A stretch of 64,000 nt of DNA from contig JAGTRK010000001.1 of assembly GCA_018261955.1 (NCBI GenBank), forward strand, positions 186,001 to 250,000, read 5' to 3'. This document shows positions 12,498 to 24,354 of this stretch, piece by piece (position 1 is the stretch's first letter; each line of letters begins with the position of its first letter). The position numbers and the translations under genes were made by a program. The notes under the pieces were generated by a model. That model saw nothing but the letters and a program-made list of their open reading frames with translations. It did not search any database and was not told where the DNA came from. The DNA comes from Burkholderiaceae bacterium. GTDB lineage: Bacteria; Pseudomonadota; Gammaproteobacteria; Burkholderiales; Burkholderiaceae.

Positions 12498-12637
12498 ACT
12501 TTTAATGAACCACCAACGATTTGTATTGTGCTGAATGTGTGTTCAGCAGCAAACAAACCCATCTGGTCGCGGATGGGGCAACGGTTTGAATGTATAAAAA
12601 CATTTAAATCATTTTTTACTGTTATATTGGAGTTAAT
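12498..12637 (+). promoter_or_regulatory. prs-rplY spacer with two hairpins
   Basis: GCTGAA/TTCAGC (12530-12547) and CCCATC/GATGGG (12558-12577) form adjacent small hairpins without T runs. An A/T-rich stretch before the rplY start could hold a promoter (TATATT). They could attenuate read-through from prs or shape the rplY leader; nothing in the sequence settles which. Confidence 0.35.
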
Positions 12638-13192
12638 ATGAAAATTACCGCAATTAGCCGTGCTCAGCACGGTACGGGTGCGAGCCGCCGTATGCGTCGT
12701 GATGGCAAAGTGCCTGGCGTCGTTTATGGTTCTTCGGGCGCAGCTTTGTCAATCGAATTGGAACACAATGCTTTGTACCACGCTTTGCGTAAAGAAGGTG
12801 TGCGTCATTCGGTATTGGATTTGGAATTGGACGGCACAGTTGAGCAAGTCATCGTGCGCGATGTGCAAGTTCACCCATTCAAACCGATGGTTTTACACCT
12901 TGATTTGCAACGTGTGGCTGCGGATGAAAAAGTGACCGTTAAAGTGCCTTTGAAATTTGTCGGTGGCGAGCATTCACCAGCGGTTAAGTTGGCGGCGCAA
13001 CGTGTGCGTCCAGCGGTATTTAACTTGAAAATCGCTGCGTTGCCAAAAGATTTACCATCGGCATTGACTGTGGATGTGTCTAAAATCGAAGCAGGTCAAG
13101 CAGTTAAAGCCAGCCAATTGGCATTGCCAGAAGGCGTGTCTTTGGTATTGGGCAAACAAAAAGACATCACCTTGGCGACTGCGGGTAAATAA
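12638..13192 (+). CDS. rplY: 50S ribosomal protein L25 (long, CTC form)
   Basis: Binds 5S rRNA; 184 residues, so it is the long CTC/TL5 type rather than the 94-residue E. coli form. The N-terminal 5S-binding domain runs to about residue 95 (AISRAQHGTGASRRMRRDGKVPGVVYG). The C-terminal beta domain follows (KVTVKVPLKFVGGEHSPAV). TTGGAG precedes the ATG. Confidence 0.95.
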   Translation: MKITAISRAQHGTGASRRMRRDGKVPGVVYGSSGAALSIELEHNALYHALRKEGVRHSVLDLELDGTVEQVIVRDVQVHPFKPMVLHLDLQRVAADEKVTVKVPLKFVGGEHSPAVKLAAQRVRPAVFNLKIAALPKDLPSALTVDVSKIEAGQAVKASQLALPEGVSLVLGKQKDITLATAGK

Positions 13193-13220
13193 TCCTCGGT
13201 TTTCTCTGTGGTATCATCTA

Positions 13221-13250
13221 CCCACTGCGCGCAAATGCAGTGGGTTTTTT
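13221..13250 (+). terminator. terminator after rplY
   Basis: Stem CCCACTGC/GCAGTGGG with an 8-nt loop and TTTTTT. It lies between rplY and pth, so pth may rely partly on read-through or its own promoter. Confidence 0.85.
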
Positions 13251-13268
13251 CATCTTAAAATAATCAAT

Positions 13269-13859
13269 ATGGCAGACTCCACCAAACTGATCGTCGGACT
13301 TGGTAATTACGGCAACGAATACGAGCACACTCGACACAACGCAGGTTGGTGGCTGTTAGACGCGCTCGCGCGCGAATATGGCGTCACGCTGTCTGCGCAA
13401 GCCAAGTTTCACGGTGTGGCGGGACGCACACGGATTGCCAATACGGACGTGTGGTTGCTCAAACCCATGACCTATATGAACCGCTCGGGTCAAGCAATTG
13501 CCGCGTTGGCGAATTTTTATAAAATTTTGCCCGCCGATATCTTGGTGCTGCACGATGAATTGGACATTCCCAATGGCGTGGCAAAAATGAAAATTGGCGG
13601 CTCAACAGGCGGTCACAATGGACTTAAAGACACGCAAGCTAAACTCGGTACGCCTGATTTTTGGCGACTGCGCATCGGCATAGACCATCCGCGTAACTCA
13701 GGTACGCCGCTACAACCCGTGGTCGACTATGTGCTCAAACCCGCCAAGCAAGCCGAACGGCTTGCAATTGATGAGGCCATTGACAAAGCACAAAAAGCCA
13801 TCCCAGATTGGGTACGTGGCGATTTTGAAAAAGCCATGCGGGTATTGCATGCCAAATAA
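13269..13859 (+). CDS. pth: peptidyl-tRNA hydrolase
   Basis: Releases peptides from peptidyl-tRNA that drops off the ribosome; 196 residues. Signature GLGNYGNEYEHTRHNAGWW holds Asn13 and the catalytic His23. LHDELDIPNGVAKMKIGGSTGGHNGLKD contains the conserved Asp and the GGxxGHNGL motif. The start is ATG at 13269; a longer open frame overlaps rplY and is discarded because homology begins here. Confidence 0.96.
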   Translation: MADSTKLIVGLGNYGNEYEHTRHNAGWWLLDALAREYGVTLSAQAKFHGVAGRTRIANTDVWLLKPMTYMNRSGQAIAALANFYKILPADILVLHDELDIPNGVAKMKIGGSTGGHNGLKDTQAKLGTPDFWRLRIGIDHPRNSGTPLQPVVDYVLKPAKQAERLAIDEAIDKAQKAIPDWVRGDFEKAMRVLHAK

Positions 13860-13911
13860 TTGGGACGGGGTTTTAAACCCATTTTTTTGAAATGTCGCAT
13901 CATCAAAAATA

Positions 13912-13934
13912 AGGGCGGGTTTTGAACCCGCCCT
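13912..13934. terminator. bidirectional hairpin between pth and the DUF475 gene
   Basis: A perfect 9-bp stem AGGGCGGGT/ACCCGCCCT with loop TTTGA sits between convergent genes. There is no long T run. Confidence 0.55.
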
Positions 13935-13942
13935 GAGGCATT

Positions 13943-15019
13943 TTATGGTTTCATATCCTTGCGCCGCGCCACAATCGATGACCAAAACGACAAACCAATC
14001 AACACCAAGCCAATCAAACCTGTGATGACTTCGGGTACTTCATGCAAAGCACTTAAGAACATCAAGCCCGCCAGTGCCAAAATCGCCCAATGCGCCCCGT
14101 GCTCTAAATAACGATACTCGCCCAAGGTATCGCGTTTGACGAAATAGATGGTCAATGAGCGCACCCACTGCGCGCCCACACCCAAGCCGAGCATGATGAT
14201 GAAAATATCTTTATTGATGGCAAATGCGCCAATCACGCCGTCAAAACTAAACGACGCATCACGCACTTCGAGGAATAAAAAAGTCGCCACAGCGGCAGAG
14301 AACCCTTTTTTCACCAAATCGCCCACATCTAAAGCATCGTCCGTGCCTTCGTCGCCCAAAGCATCACCCAAACCGCCGACCAATATATAAATCACCACGC
14401 CGAGTGTTCCCGCCAGTAAGGCAGAATAGCGATGAGCCTCATCCAGAGTGAAGACCACCACCAACGCACACATCAAACTCACGCCCGCAGCCAGCATAGA
14501 CAGTTTGCCCAAGGACGCCAAGCGTCGCTCAAAACCGCCAAGCCAATGGATGTCGCGCTCGTTGTCAAACAACCAAGTCAAAGCGACCATCATTAAAAAT
14601 GCACCACCAAACAACATCACTTCCACATGGTGTAAATGCAGTTGATGGCTGTATTCATCGGGATTGCTCACCGCCATGTCGTAGACTTGCCCCAAGCCCA
14701 AACCTGTGGTTAGCGAGACGATGACCAATGGCAAGAGCAGACGCATCCCAATCACGCCAATTAAAAAACCGATGGTCAAAAACGCCATACGAAATGCCGC
14801 GCTTTGTTTTTTCAGCACCATCGCGTTGACCACGGCGTTGTCAAACGAAATGGATACTTCAAATAGTCCCAAAATTAGAACCGCCATAACTGCAGTCCAT
14901 GCGCCTGCCGTGCCATTTTTTGCACCAATAAAATATGCCGCAATCAATGCCACAGCACTGACCAACCACGCGCCCCAAAATTCGCGCAACATCACACCCA
15001 GAAACGAAGATTTATTCAC
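13943..15019 (-). CDS. DUF475 / TerC-like integral membrane protein
   Basis: Polytopic inner-membrane protein with about nine hydrophobic segments, of the DUF475 branch of the TerC/LysE-like transporters; 358 residues from the chosen start. Two acidic motifs lie inside membrane segments and mark the family: FEVSISFDNAVVNA near the N-terminus and FLEVRDASFSFDGVIGAFAI in the second half. TerC-type proteins are linked to metal (notably manganese) export or tellurite resistance; the substrate here is unknown. I chose GTG at 15019 (reading MNKSSFLGVMLREFWG), behind AAAAAGG. An ATG at 15037 or TTG at 15040 would add 6-7 residues. It appears monocistronic. Confidence 0.85.
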   Translation of the reverse strand: MNKSSFLGVMLREFWGAWLVSAVALIAAYFIGAKNGTAGAWTAVMAVLILGLFEVSISFDNAVVNAMVLKKQSAAFRMAFLTIGFLIGVIGMRLLLPLVIVSLTTGLGLGQVYDMAVSNPDEYSHQLHLHHVEVMLFGGAFLMMVALTWLFDNERDIHWLGGFERRLASLGKLSMLAAGVSLMCALVVVFTLDEAHRYSALLAGTLGVVIYILVGGLGDALGDEGTDDALDVGDLVKKGFSAAVATFLFLEVRDASFSFDGVIGAFAINKDIFIIMLGLGVGAQWVRSLTIYFVKRDTLGEYRYLEHGAHWAILALAGLMFLSALHEVPEVITGLIGLVLIGLSFWSSIVARRKDMKP

Positions 15020-15106
15020 AGATAGCCTTTTTATCATCAATTAAATACAGGGGGTAATTATATAGGCAAAAGCCCCAACAAACATGTTGACCCGCATTTT
15101 ATACTT

Positions 15107-15132
15107 ACAAAAAAGGCATCCGTAGATGCCTT
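15107..15132 (-). terminator. terminator of the glycogen operon
   Basis: On the minus strand, stem AAGGCATC/GATGCCTT with a 4-nt loop runs into a TTTTTT tract, 22 bp after the pgm stop. Confidence 0.8.
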
Positions 15133-15153
15133 CTCACCGCGTATCCACACAAA

Positions 15154-16809
<1,656 letters not shown>

Positions 16810-16819
16810 TCAAAATTTT

Positions 16820-18370
16820 TTAATAAAGTTGTTTGTACAGTTGCGCTGAGTTGACCCAACTTACATCGGTATTCATGCCTGCGGTTTGCATGGCTTGCCA
16901 TACCTTGGGTTGGGCATACAGCTGCACCAAGCGTTCAACCGCGTGGATAATCCCATCGGCGGTGATTTCATGGCACGCAATGCCTGTTGCCACGCCTGCG
17001 TTCACGGCCGCAAGGTTGGCATCGATAAGGGTGTCGTTGAGTCCGCCCACGCGGGTAATCACTGGGACGCAACCATAACGTAAGCCATACAACTGCGTCA
17101 AGCCGCAGGGCTCAAATCGGCTTGGTATCAGGATGGCATCGCAACCGCCCTGCATCAAATGCGAGAGTGACTCATCATAGCCCGTGTGAATTGCCACATG
17201 GGTCGGGTGTTGGTGTTGTTTGGCGTATAGTGTGGCTTCCAAGCCCGCATCGCCTGAGCCGAGGATGACCACACGGACATTTTTCGCCACAATGGCATCG
17301 ATTGCGCTGACCAATAAATCCATGCCTTTTTGCCAAGTCAAACGACTGACCACGCAGAGTAAGGGCGCATCGCTGTGGGCAATGCCGAAATGCGCTTCGA
17401 CGGCGTGTTTATTCACAGCGCGTTTTTGCAAATCGCTCACGTCGTAGGTTTGCGCCAAAGACGAATCGGTCGCAGGATTCCAAACATCAGTGTCAATGCC
17501 ATTGACAATCCCTGACAGACGACCGTGCAGGGCGCGCAGCAACCCATCCATACCCATGCCGCCATTGACCGTGGTGATTTCATGCGCATAACTCGGGCTG
17601 ACTGTGGTGATTTCGTCCGAGAACAATATGCCCGCTTTGAGAAACCCAACGCAACCATAATATTCCAAACCCTCAGTTGAAAAAGCCCACGCAGGCAAAC
17701 CCAATTGTGAAAAAATCCCTGCAGGAAACTGCCCTTGAAAAGCGAGGTTGTGGATGGTGATGATGGTTTTTGGGCGATGTTTGCCCTTGCCAAGGTAGTG
17801 CAGATACACGGGTGCGAGCGCGGTTTGCCAGTCGTGCACGTGCATGGCATCGGGCTGATAGTTCAACTCTGGGTATTCGCCCCACGCCAATTGCGCACCC
17901 ATGAGCGAGAGTGCAGCAAAACGAATTGGGTTGTCATGCCAGTCTTGACCGTTTGCGTTCAAATACGGATTGCCCTCGCGTTCGAACAAATGTGGCGCGT
18001 CCAAGACAAATAAGTCCATACCCGCGACCTGTGCTGACCACAATTGCACCGAGCCACCGAAAAAATGCGTCATAGCCAAAATAACTTTGGACTCGGGCTG
18101 CGCACGCACCGCGCTCATCACCCGTGGATAACCTGGAACCAAGGTGGTGACGTGCACTGCGCAGGCTTGCAAAGCCAATGGCAATGCGCCCACCACGTCC
18201 GCCAATCCACCTGTTTTAACGAGGGGGTAGATTTCTGAGGCAACCGCCAAGATTTCTGGCACAGCAGGTTTGGTTTTTTTAACTTTTTTGGTCACTGGTT
18301 TGGCCGTTTTTTCGGTGTTGGTAACTTTAGTGACTTGAGTGGCTTTAGTGGGTGCTGTAGTACTGACCAT
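16820..18370 (-). CDS. glgA: glycogen synthase (ADP-glucose type) with Lys/Thr-rich N-terminal extension
   Basis: GT5 glycosyltransferase extending alpha-1,4-glucan from ADP-glucose; 516 residues. The ADP-glucose loop KTGGLADVVGALP lies near residue 52, and the C-terminal EPCGLTQLYGLRYGCVPVITRVGGL motif is intact. The first about 37 residues are an extra Thr/Lys/Val-rich tail (TNTEKTAKPVTKKVKKTKP) ahead of the usual start, absent from typical GlgA. The ATG overlaps the glgC stop (TAATG), which supports the long start. A GTG at the head of VPEILAV is an alternative without a good ribosome site. Confidence 0.95.
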   Translation of the reverse strand: MVSTTAPTKATQVTKVTNTEKTAKPVTKKVKKTKPAVPEILAVASEIYPLVKTGGLADVVGALPLALQACAVHVTTLVPGYPRVMSAVRAQPESKVILAMTHFFGGSVQLWSAQVAGMDLFVLDAPHLFEREGNPYLNANGQDWHDNPIRFAALSLMGAQLAWGEYPELNYQPDAMHVHDWQTALAPVYLHYLGKGKHRPKTIITIHNLAFQGQFPAGIFSQLGLPAWAFSTEGLEYYGCVGFLKAGILFSDEITTVSPSYAHEITTVNGGMGMDGLLRALHGRLSGIVNGIDTDVWNPATDSSLAQTYDVSDLQKRAVNKHAVEAHFGIAHSDAPLLCVVSRLTWQKGMDLLVSAIDAIVAKNVRVVILGSGDAGLEATLYAKQHQHPTHVAIHTGYDESLSHLMQGGCDAILIPSRFEPCGLTQLYGLRYGCVPVITRVGGLNDTLIDANLAAVNAGVATGIACHEITADGIIHAVERLVQLYAQPKVWQAMQTAGMNTDVSWVNSAQLYKQLY

Positions 18371-19638
18371 TATTGTCCTATCGCGTTAATCATGTTTTGA
18401 GTGACCAAACAAATGCCTTTGTCGGTGCGGCGAAAGCGTTTGGCATCCAACTCGGGGTCTTCGCCTATCACCATGCCATCGGGAATTAAAACGCCCCGAT
18501 CAACCACCACATTGGAGAGACGCACATGGCGACCAACAATCACTTGGGGCAAAATCACCGAATGGTTGATTGTGCTGAACGAGCGTACTTTCACTCCTGT
18601 GAATAATAACGAGCTGTGCAAAGACGCACCCGAAATAATACAGTTGCCCGATACCATCGAACTAATTGCTTCACCACGACGACCGGGCTCATCGTGCACA
18701 AATTTTGCGGGTGCGGTGATTTCGTTGTAGGTCCAAATCGGCCAATTTTGGTCGTATAAATTCAAATCAGGTACGGTGGCGGTGAGGTCAATATTCGCTT
18801 CCCAATACGCATCCACGGTTCCCACATCGCGCCAGTAGTGGGCTTTCTCGTTGTTGGTGACGCAAGAATTGGTGAATCGATGTGCCACCGCTTTGCCATT
18901 TTTGACCAAATTGGGCACAATGTCCTTGCCAAAATCATGGGTTGAGTTTGGATTGGCAGCATCTTCACGCAAAATATCCAGCAGGCGTTTGGTTTCAAAC
19001 ACATAAATCCCCATCGATGCCAATGCCATGTCAGGGTTATCGGGCATGGCGGGTGGATTGGCGGGCTTTTCCACGAAATCAATAATCGTATCGTTTACAT
19101 CCACATGCATCACACCAAAGCCTGTCGCCTCCATGCGTGGTACTTCAATACAGCCTAAGGTAATATCCGCACCTGTGTTGACGTGTTGCCAGAGCATGAC
19201 CTCATAGTCCATTTTATAAATATGATCACCCGCGAGAATGACGATGTATTTGGGCGCGTAGCCTTCGATGATGTCGATGTTTTGATAGACCGCATCGGCC
19301 GTGCCTTTGTACCACGAGTCTTCATCAATGCGCTGACTGGCGGGTAAAATATCAAAGCCTTCGTTGCGCTCTTTACGCAAAAAAGTCCACGCTTGCGTCA
19401 GGTGGCGAATCAGGCTATGGGCTTTGTATTGCGTGGCGACACCAATGCGGCGAATGCCCGAGTTGAGTGCGTTGGACAATGCAAAATCAATAATCCGAGT
19501 TTTACCGCCAAAGTACACCGCAGGTTTGGCACGCACATCGGTTAACTCCAATAAACGTGAACCGCGTCCGCCCGCCAATACGAACGCCATCGCCTCTTGT
19601 GCCAAGTGTCGATGGTCTTTTTTATGGTTGAGTGCCAT
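18370..19638 (-). CDS. glgC: glucose-1-phosphate adenylyltransferase
   Basis: Makes ADP-glucose, the regulated step of bacterial glycogen synthesis; 422 residues. N-terminal nucleotide loop [39 protein letters not shown] and the catalytic region [16 protein letters not shown] are clear. A left-handed beta-helix C-terminus follows. The start is ATG at 19638 behind AGGAGAACACC. Its stop codon overlaps the glgA start by one base, indicating translational coupling. Confidence 0.97.
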   Translation of the reverse strand: MALNHKKDHRHLAQEAMAFVLAGGRGSRLLELTDVRAKPAVYFGGKTRIIDFALSNALNSGIRRIGVATQYKAHSLIRHLTQAWTFLRKERNEGFDILPASQRIDEDSWYKGTADAVYQNIDIIEGYAPKYIVILAGDHIYKMDYEVMLWQHVNTGADITLGCIEVPRMEATGFGVMHVDVNDTIIDFVEKPANPPAMPDNPDMALASMGIYVFETKRLLDILREDAANPNSTHDFGKDIVPNLVKNGKAVAHRFTNSCVTNNEKAHYWRDVGTVDAYWEANIDLTATVPDLNLYDQNWPIWTYNEITAPAKFVHDEPGRRGEAISSMVSGNCIISGASLHSSLLFTGVKVRSFSTINHSVILPQVIVGRHVRLSNVVVDRGVLIPDGMVIGEDPELDAKRFRRTDKGICLVTQNMINAIGQ

Positions 19639-19693
19639 GGTGTTCTCCTATTTGGTTTATTTAATAAAGGTGTTTCGACGACGAATTTTGAAT

Positions 19694-21742
19694 CTATGTG
19701 TCTTCCTGCCCACTCCATTCAAAAATCAGGGTGGCAAGCGGGGGTAGACACACAGTGAGCTGAACCTCTGGATCGGTTGTATTTGGGCGATTGGACTTTA
19801 TGGTTATTGGGGCTTCTGTGCTTATATCTGCTGCGATCGATTCGGATGGGGCAGGTGATGGCAAAACCATCGCAGATGCCAATGCCTGTCCCATATTGCC
19901 CATGCCTGTACCGCCATACACTGTGGCATCGGTATTGAGTCGCTCAAACCAAATGCCTGTCTTGGGTACGCGCAGAGTGTATTGTGCGTGCGGGTTTGGC
20001 GTTAAGTTGGCAACCACCAACACGATGGTATTGGGCGTTGTGCCCTTGCGCAGCCATGCAAACACAGAGTTGCGCGTGTCGTTCACTTGCACCCACTCAA
20101 AGCCATCGTGCGTGTGGTCACTCTCGTGCAATGCGGGTGTGGTGCGGTACAGATTGTTTAAGTCTCGAACCAAGTGTTGTATTCCCGCGTGTTCTGGAAA
20201 TTGGGCGAGGTGCCAGTCGAGCGACCTATCTTCATCCCATTCGGCACGCTGCGCAAACTCTTGTCCCATGAACAGCAGTTTTTTACCAGGATATGCCCAC
20301 ATCCATGCATAGTAAGCACGCAGATTGGCGAATTTTTGCCAATTGTCACCAAACATTTTATGGATGAGTGAACTTTTGCCGTGCACCACTTCATCGTGCG
20401 ACAGTGGTAAAACATAATTTTCACTGTGCGCGTACATTTGATTAAAGGTCAATTTGTCATGGTGATGGGTGCGGTACAACGGGTCGGTTTCAAAATAATC
20501 CAAGGTGTCGTGCATAAAACCCAAGTCCCACTTGAAGTTAAAGCCCAAACCGCCTTTATCTACGCCATGTGAAACCATTGGGTGTGCTGAGGATTCTTCG
20601 GCAATCATCAGCGCGCGCGGTACACGCTCGTGGATGACTTGATTGAGTTTTTGAATCAGGGCAATCGCTTCGATGTTTTCAATGCCGCCCGTTTGATTCG
20701 GTTCCCACTGTCCTTCTTCACGACAAAAATTCAGATGCAACATCGAGGACACCGCATCCACGCGCAAACCATCTAAGTGGTAATGCTCCAACCAAAACAG
20801 CGCGTTGTTGATGAGAAAACCTGCGACCTCTTCGCGACCATAGTCAAAAATCGCTGTATTCCAAATCGGGTGAAAGCCACGGAATTGATCGGCATGTTCG
20901 TACAAGGGTGTGCCATCAAATTTTGTCAAACCGTGCGCATCGATGGGGAAATGCGCGGGCACCCAATCTAAAAGCACACCGATGCCGTTGGCATGGGCGT
21001 GGTCAATCAAACGTGCAAAACCATCGGGTGTGCCAAAGCGCGCGGTCGGCGCGAACATACCTATCGGTTGATAGCCCCAAGAACCGTCCAAAGGATGTTC
21101 CATCACGGGCATCAACTCTAAATGTGTGAAACCCATGTGCTTGACGTAGGCAACCAAGCGTTGTGCCAACTCATCGTAACTTAAAAAGCCGCCATCCTCA
21201 GCGCGTTGCCATGAGCCCAAATGCACTTCATAAATACTGATGGGGCTGGTGTAGGGATTTTGCTGTGCTTTTTGAGCAAGGTAATCGGCATCGGTCCAAA
21301 CAAGTTGGCTGATGTCGAATACTTTGGAAGCGGTATTGGGGCGCAACTCTGCGGCAAAACCATAAGGGTCGGCTTTGAGTGGCAGGCGCGTGCCGTGCGC
21401 ATCGTTGATGGCGTATTTATACACCGAACCTGAACCAATGCCCGCCACAAACACTTGCCACAAACTGCTGTCTAAATGGCGTTGCATGGGGTGCGCCGTG
21501 TCATTCCATTGATTAAAGTCGCCCACCACGGCGACAGAGGTGGCATTGGGTGCCCAAACGACAAACTGCACGCCGCCGTTGACCACGTGCGCGCCCAACT
21601 TATCGTAGAGGTGAAAATGGGTGCTTTGCGCGAATAGATAGCGATCCACATCGCTTAAAAACGTCGAATTGAATGCCTGACCGGCATCGGTTGATGTCGG
21701 GGGTGATGCCTGTGTTACCTGAGAATGCTCAACCATAGACAT
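19694..21742 (-). CDS. glgB: 1,4-alpha-glucan branching enzyme
   Basis: GH13 enzyme that adds alpha-1,6 branches to glycogen; 682 residues. It has a single CBM48-type N-terminal domain (VVNGGVQFVVWAPNATSVAVVGDFNQW) and no second N1 domain, so it is shorter than the 728-residue E. coli enzyme. Catalytic motifs are DGLRVDAVSSML (nucleophile Asp), MIAEESSAHP (acid/base Glu) and LPLSHDEVVHGK. The C-terminal domain carries an unusual Pro/Ser/Thr-rich insert (about residues 610-660). It lies 55 bp upstream of glgC in the same operon. Confidence 0.96.
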   Translation of the reverse strand: MSMVEHSQVTQASPPTSTDAGQAFNSTFLSDVDRYLFAQSTHFHLYDKLGAHVVNGGVQFVVWAPNATSVAVVGDFNQWNDTAHPMQRHLDSSLWQVFVAGIGSGSVYKYAINDAHGTRLPLKADPYGFAAELRPNTASKVFDISQLVWTDADYLAQKAQQNPYTSPISIYEVHLGSWQRAEDGGFLSYDELAQRLVAYVKHMGFTHLELMPVMEHPLDGSWGYQPIGMFAPTARFGTPDGFARLIDHAHANGIGVLLDWVPAHFPIDAHGLTKFDGTPLYEHADQFRGFHPIWNTAIFDYGREEVAGFLINNALFWLEHYHLDGLRVDAVSSMLHLNFCREEGQWEPNQTGGIENIEAIALIQKLNQVIHERVPRALMIAEESSAHPMVSHGVDKGGLGFNFKWDLGFMHDTLDYFETDPLYRTHHHDKLTFNQMYAHSENYVLPLSHDEVVHGKSSLIHKMFGDNWQKFANLRAYYAWMWAYPGKKLLFMGQEFAQRAEWDEDRSLDWHLAQFPEHAGIQHLVRDLNNLYRTTPALHESDHTHDGFEWVQVNDTRNSVFAWLRKGTTPNTIVLVVANLTPNPHAQYTLRVPKTGIWFERLNTDATVYGGTGMGNMGQALASAMVLPSPAPSESIAADISTEAPITIKSNRPNTTDPEVQLTVCLPPLATLIFEWSGQEDT

Positions 21743-21757
21743 AATGAACTCTTTAGG

Positions 21758-21831
21758 AGGGTGGATTTGCGTTGCATCATCCGCCCACTGTTCGAAGATT
21801 CGTGGTGGATGACGCGACGCTCACCCACCCT
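21758..21831. repeat. imperfect palindromic intergenic element (REP-like)
   Basis: Two arms of about 28 bp, each beginning AGGGTGG from its outer end and sharing GCGT, TCATCC and CC blocks, are inverted around a short centre between glgP and glgB. This has the look of dispersed palindromic repeats. GTGGG-containing palindromes recur at 34274 and 59674. Confidence 0.55.
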
Positions 21832-21888
21832 ACCTAAACCAAAAGGTAATGCGAGTAGTGTACTCCTTTGTTGGCGCAAAACCAAACT

Positions 21889-24354
21889 TTACACGTTGGG
21901 AATATTCCAAATTTCTTGCGCATATTCACGAATGGTGCGATCGGATGAGAACCAGCCCATATTCGCGGTATTGAGGATTGCTTTTTTCTGCCACTCATCT
22001 TGGTTGAGCCACAGCGCATCCATCTCACGCTGCGCCTGCGCGTAGCTGACAAAGTCAGGTGCAACGAGGAAATGGTCACCGTTGTACAGGGTGTCTACCA
22101 AGCCTTGGTAGCGGTTTTGTTCGGTTGGTGAGAATACGCCCCCTGCCACCGCGTCCAGTACATCTTTGAGCGGGTGAATGGATTCGATGGTTGCGCGCGC
22201 ATCGTAACCACGTTGACGCAACTCTGCCACGCCTTGCGCGGTCATGCCAAATATCTTGATGTTGTCCGCGCCGACGTGCTCCAAAATTTCCACGTTCGCA
22301 CCATCCAGCGTACCAATGGTCAATGCGCCATTTAGAGCAAATTTCATATTGCCTGTGCCCGAGGCTTCTAAACCCGCAGTTGAAATCTGCTCGGACAAAT
22401 CCGCCGCAGGCATGATGACTTCGGCAGTCGAGACATTGTAATTGGGGATGAACACGACTTTGAGCAAATCGCGCACCGCTGGGTCGTTGTTAATCACCGC
22501 GCCCACATCGTTGATTAAGCGGATGATGGATTTTGCCACCCAATAACTCGCCGCTGCCTTGCCCGCAAAAATTTTTACGCGGGGAACCCAGTTTTTATGC
22601 GGGTTGGCGCGGATGTCGTTGTACAGCGCAATGGTTTCAAAGATGTTCAAATGCTGACGTTTGTACTCGTGCATGCGTTTGACTTGCACGTCAAACATCG
22701 CCGTCGGATCAACTTTCACACCGATGCGGTCATGGATGAGGTGTGCCAACTGGGTTTTTTTGATGTGCTTGACTTGTGCAAATTGTGCGCGAAATTCTGC
22801 GTTTTCTGCAAACGGAATCAAATCTTTTAAACGCGCGGTGTCATCGAGAAACGCATCGCCAATGGTTGAGCGCAACAGTTGCGTGAGTTCGGGATTGGCT
22901 TGCATCAACCAACGGCGCGGCGTGATGCCGTTGGTTTTGTTGGTAATGCGGTCGGGGAATACCTGATGTAAATCACGGAACACGGTTTTGGTCATCAAAT
23001 CCGAGTGCAACGCCGACACACCATTGACCTTGTGTGAACCGACAAAGGCAAGATTGCCCATGCGCACATGGCGCGTGCCTTCTTCACCAATCAGCGAGAT
23101 GGCTGAGAGCAGTGCATCGTTGTTCGGATGCTCTAATTTGACTTGGGTGAGCAAACGCGCGTTGATGGCGTAGATGATTTGCATGTGGCGCGGCAACATG
23201 CGCTCCATCAAACTCACCGCCCATGTTTCCAACGCTTCGGGTAATAAGGTGTGGTTGGTGTAGGACACCACCGCTTGGGTGGTGGTCCACGCCGCGTCCC
23301 ATTTCATATTGTGCTGATCGACCAGCAGGCGCATCAATTCCGCCACCGCCAAGGCAGGGTGGGTGTCGTTTAACTGCACTGCCACTTTATCGGCTAAATT
23401 GTCCAATGTATTGTACTTCTGCAGGTGACGGCGCAGGATGTCTTGCAAAGACGCGCTGGTGAAGAAAAACTCTTGGCGCAAGCGCAACTCTTGCCCCGCT
23501 GGGCTGGCGTCCGCTGGGTACAAAACGCGCGAAATGCTTTTCGCACGGTTGGATTCAGACAACGCGCCCGCATGGTCGCCGCTGTTGAAAATATCCAATT
23601 TGATTTCAGAGGTTGAGCGTGCGCGCCACAAACGCAAGGTGTTCACACTTTCACCGCGCCAGCCGACCACAGGCGTATCATAGGCAATCGCACGCACGAC
23701 TTCGGACGGACGCCACACCGATGTGGTTGCGCCATCCCATTCGGTAGAAATTTCAACCGTACCGCCGAAGCCGATTTCATAACGGGCTTCACGGCGAATA
23801 AATTCCCACGGATTGCCAAAACTGAGCCAGTTTTCTGGGTATTCCATTTGTGCGCCATTTTCGATGCCTTGACGGAACAAACCGTGGTCGTAGCGAATGC
23901 CATAGCCATGCGCAGGCACGCCGACGGTGGACATCGATTCCATGAAGCACGCTGCCAAACGCCCCAAACCGCCATTGCCCAGTGCGGCATCGGGTTCCAA
24001 TTCGCGGATGAAATCAATATCCACATTTAACTCGGACAAAGCCTGCGTCATGCCTGCGGTGAGTTCGAGGTTATTCATTGCATCACGCATCAGGCGACCA
24101 ATCAAAAATTCAAGCGACAGATAATACACACGCTTTTTCTCGGCACGGCTGTTCTCACGCGTGGTTGCCATCCAGCGGTCAATGATGTGGTCGCGTACCA
24201 CCAAAATCGCGGCCGTCAGCCAATCATTGCCATTCGCTGCGATGGGGTCTTTGCCCACCGAATAGGCAAGCTTGGCGAGAATTTCGCTTTTGAGAAACTC
24301 TGGGCTGACATCGCGCTGCTGTGGTAGCGTCTCTTGTAAGTTTTGATTGACCAT
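21889..24354 (-). CDS. glgP: glycogen phosphorylase
   Basis: PLP enzyme releasing glucose 1-phosphate from glycogen; 821 residues, near the E. coli GlgP length. N-terminal YYLSLEFLIGRLMRDAMNNL, GNGGLGRLAACFMES and the PLP-lysine region EASGTGNMKFALNGALTIGTLDGANVEI are all intact. I chose ATG at 24354 (MVNQNLQETL), because AAGGACTCCAGC precedes it. An in-frame start at 24390 would add 12 residues. It is the first gene of the glycogen operon. Confidence 0.95.
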   Translation of the reverse strand: MVNQNLQETLPQQRDVSPEFLKSEILAKLAYSVGKDPIAANGNDWLTAAILVVRDHIIDRWMATTRENSRAEKKRVYYLSLEFLIGRLMRDAMNNLELTAGMTQALSELNVDIDFIRELEPDAALGNGGLGRLAACFMESMSTVGVPAHGYGIRYDHGLFRQGIENGAQMEYPENWLSFGNPWEFIRREARYEIGFGGTVEISTEWDGATTSVWRPSEVVRAIAYDTPVVGWRGESVNTLRLWRARSTSEIKLDIFNSGDHAGALSESNRAKSISRVLYPADASPAGQELRLRQEFFFTSASLQDILRRHLQKYNTLDNLADKVAVQLNDTHPALAVAELMRLLVDQHNMKWDAAWTTTQAVVSYTNHTLLPEALETWAVSLMERMLPRHMQIIYAINARLLTQVKLEHPNNDALLSAISLIGEEGTRHVRMGNLAFVGSHKVNGVSALHSDLMTKTVFRDLHQVFPDRITNKTNGITPRRWLMQANPELTQLLRSTIGDAFLDDTARLKDLIPFAENAEFRAQFAQVKHIKKTQLAHLIHDRIGVKVDPTAMFDVQVKRMHEYKRQHLNIFETIALYNDIRANPHKNWVPRVKIFAGKAAASYWVAKSIIRLINDVGAVINNDPAVRDLLKVVFIPNYNVSTAEVIMPAADLSEQISTAGLEASGTGNMKFALNGALTIGTLDGANVEILEHVGADNIKIFGMTAQGVAELRQRGYDARATIESIHPLKDVLDAVAGGVFSPTEQNRYQGLVDTLYNGDHFLVAPDFVSYAQAQREMDALWLNQDEWQKKAILNTANMGWFSSDRTIREYAQEIWNIPNV

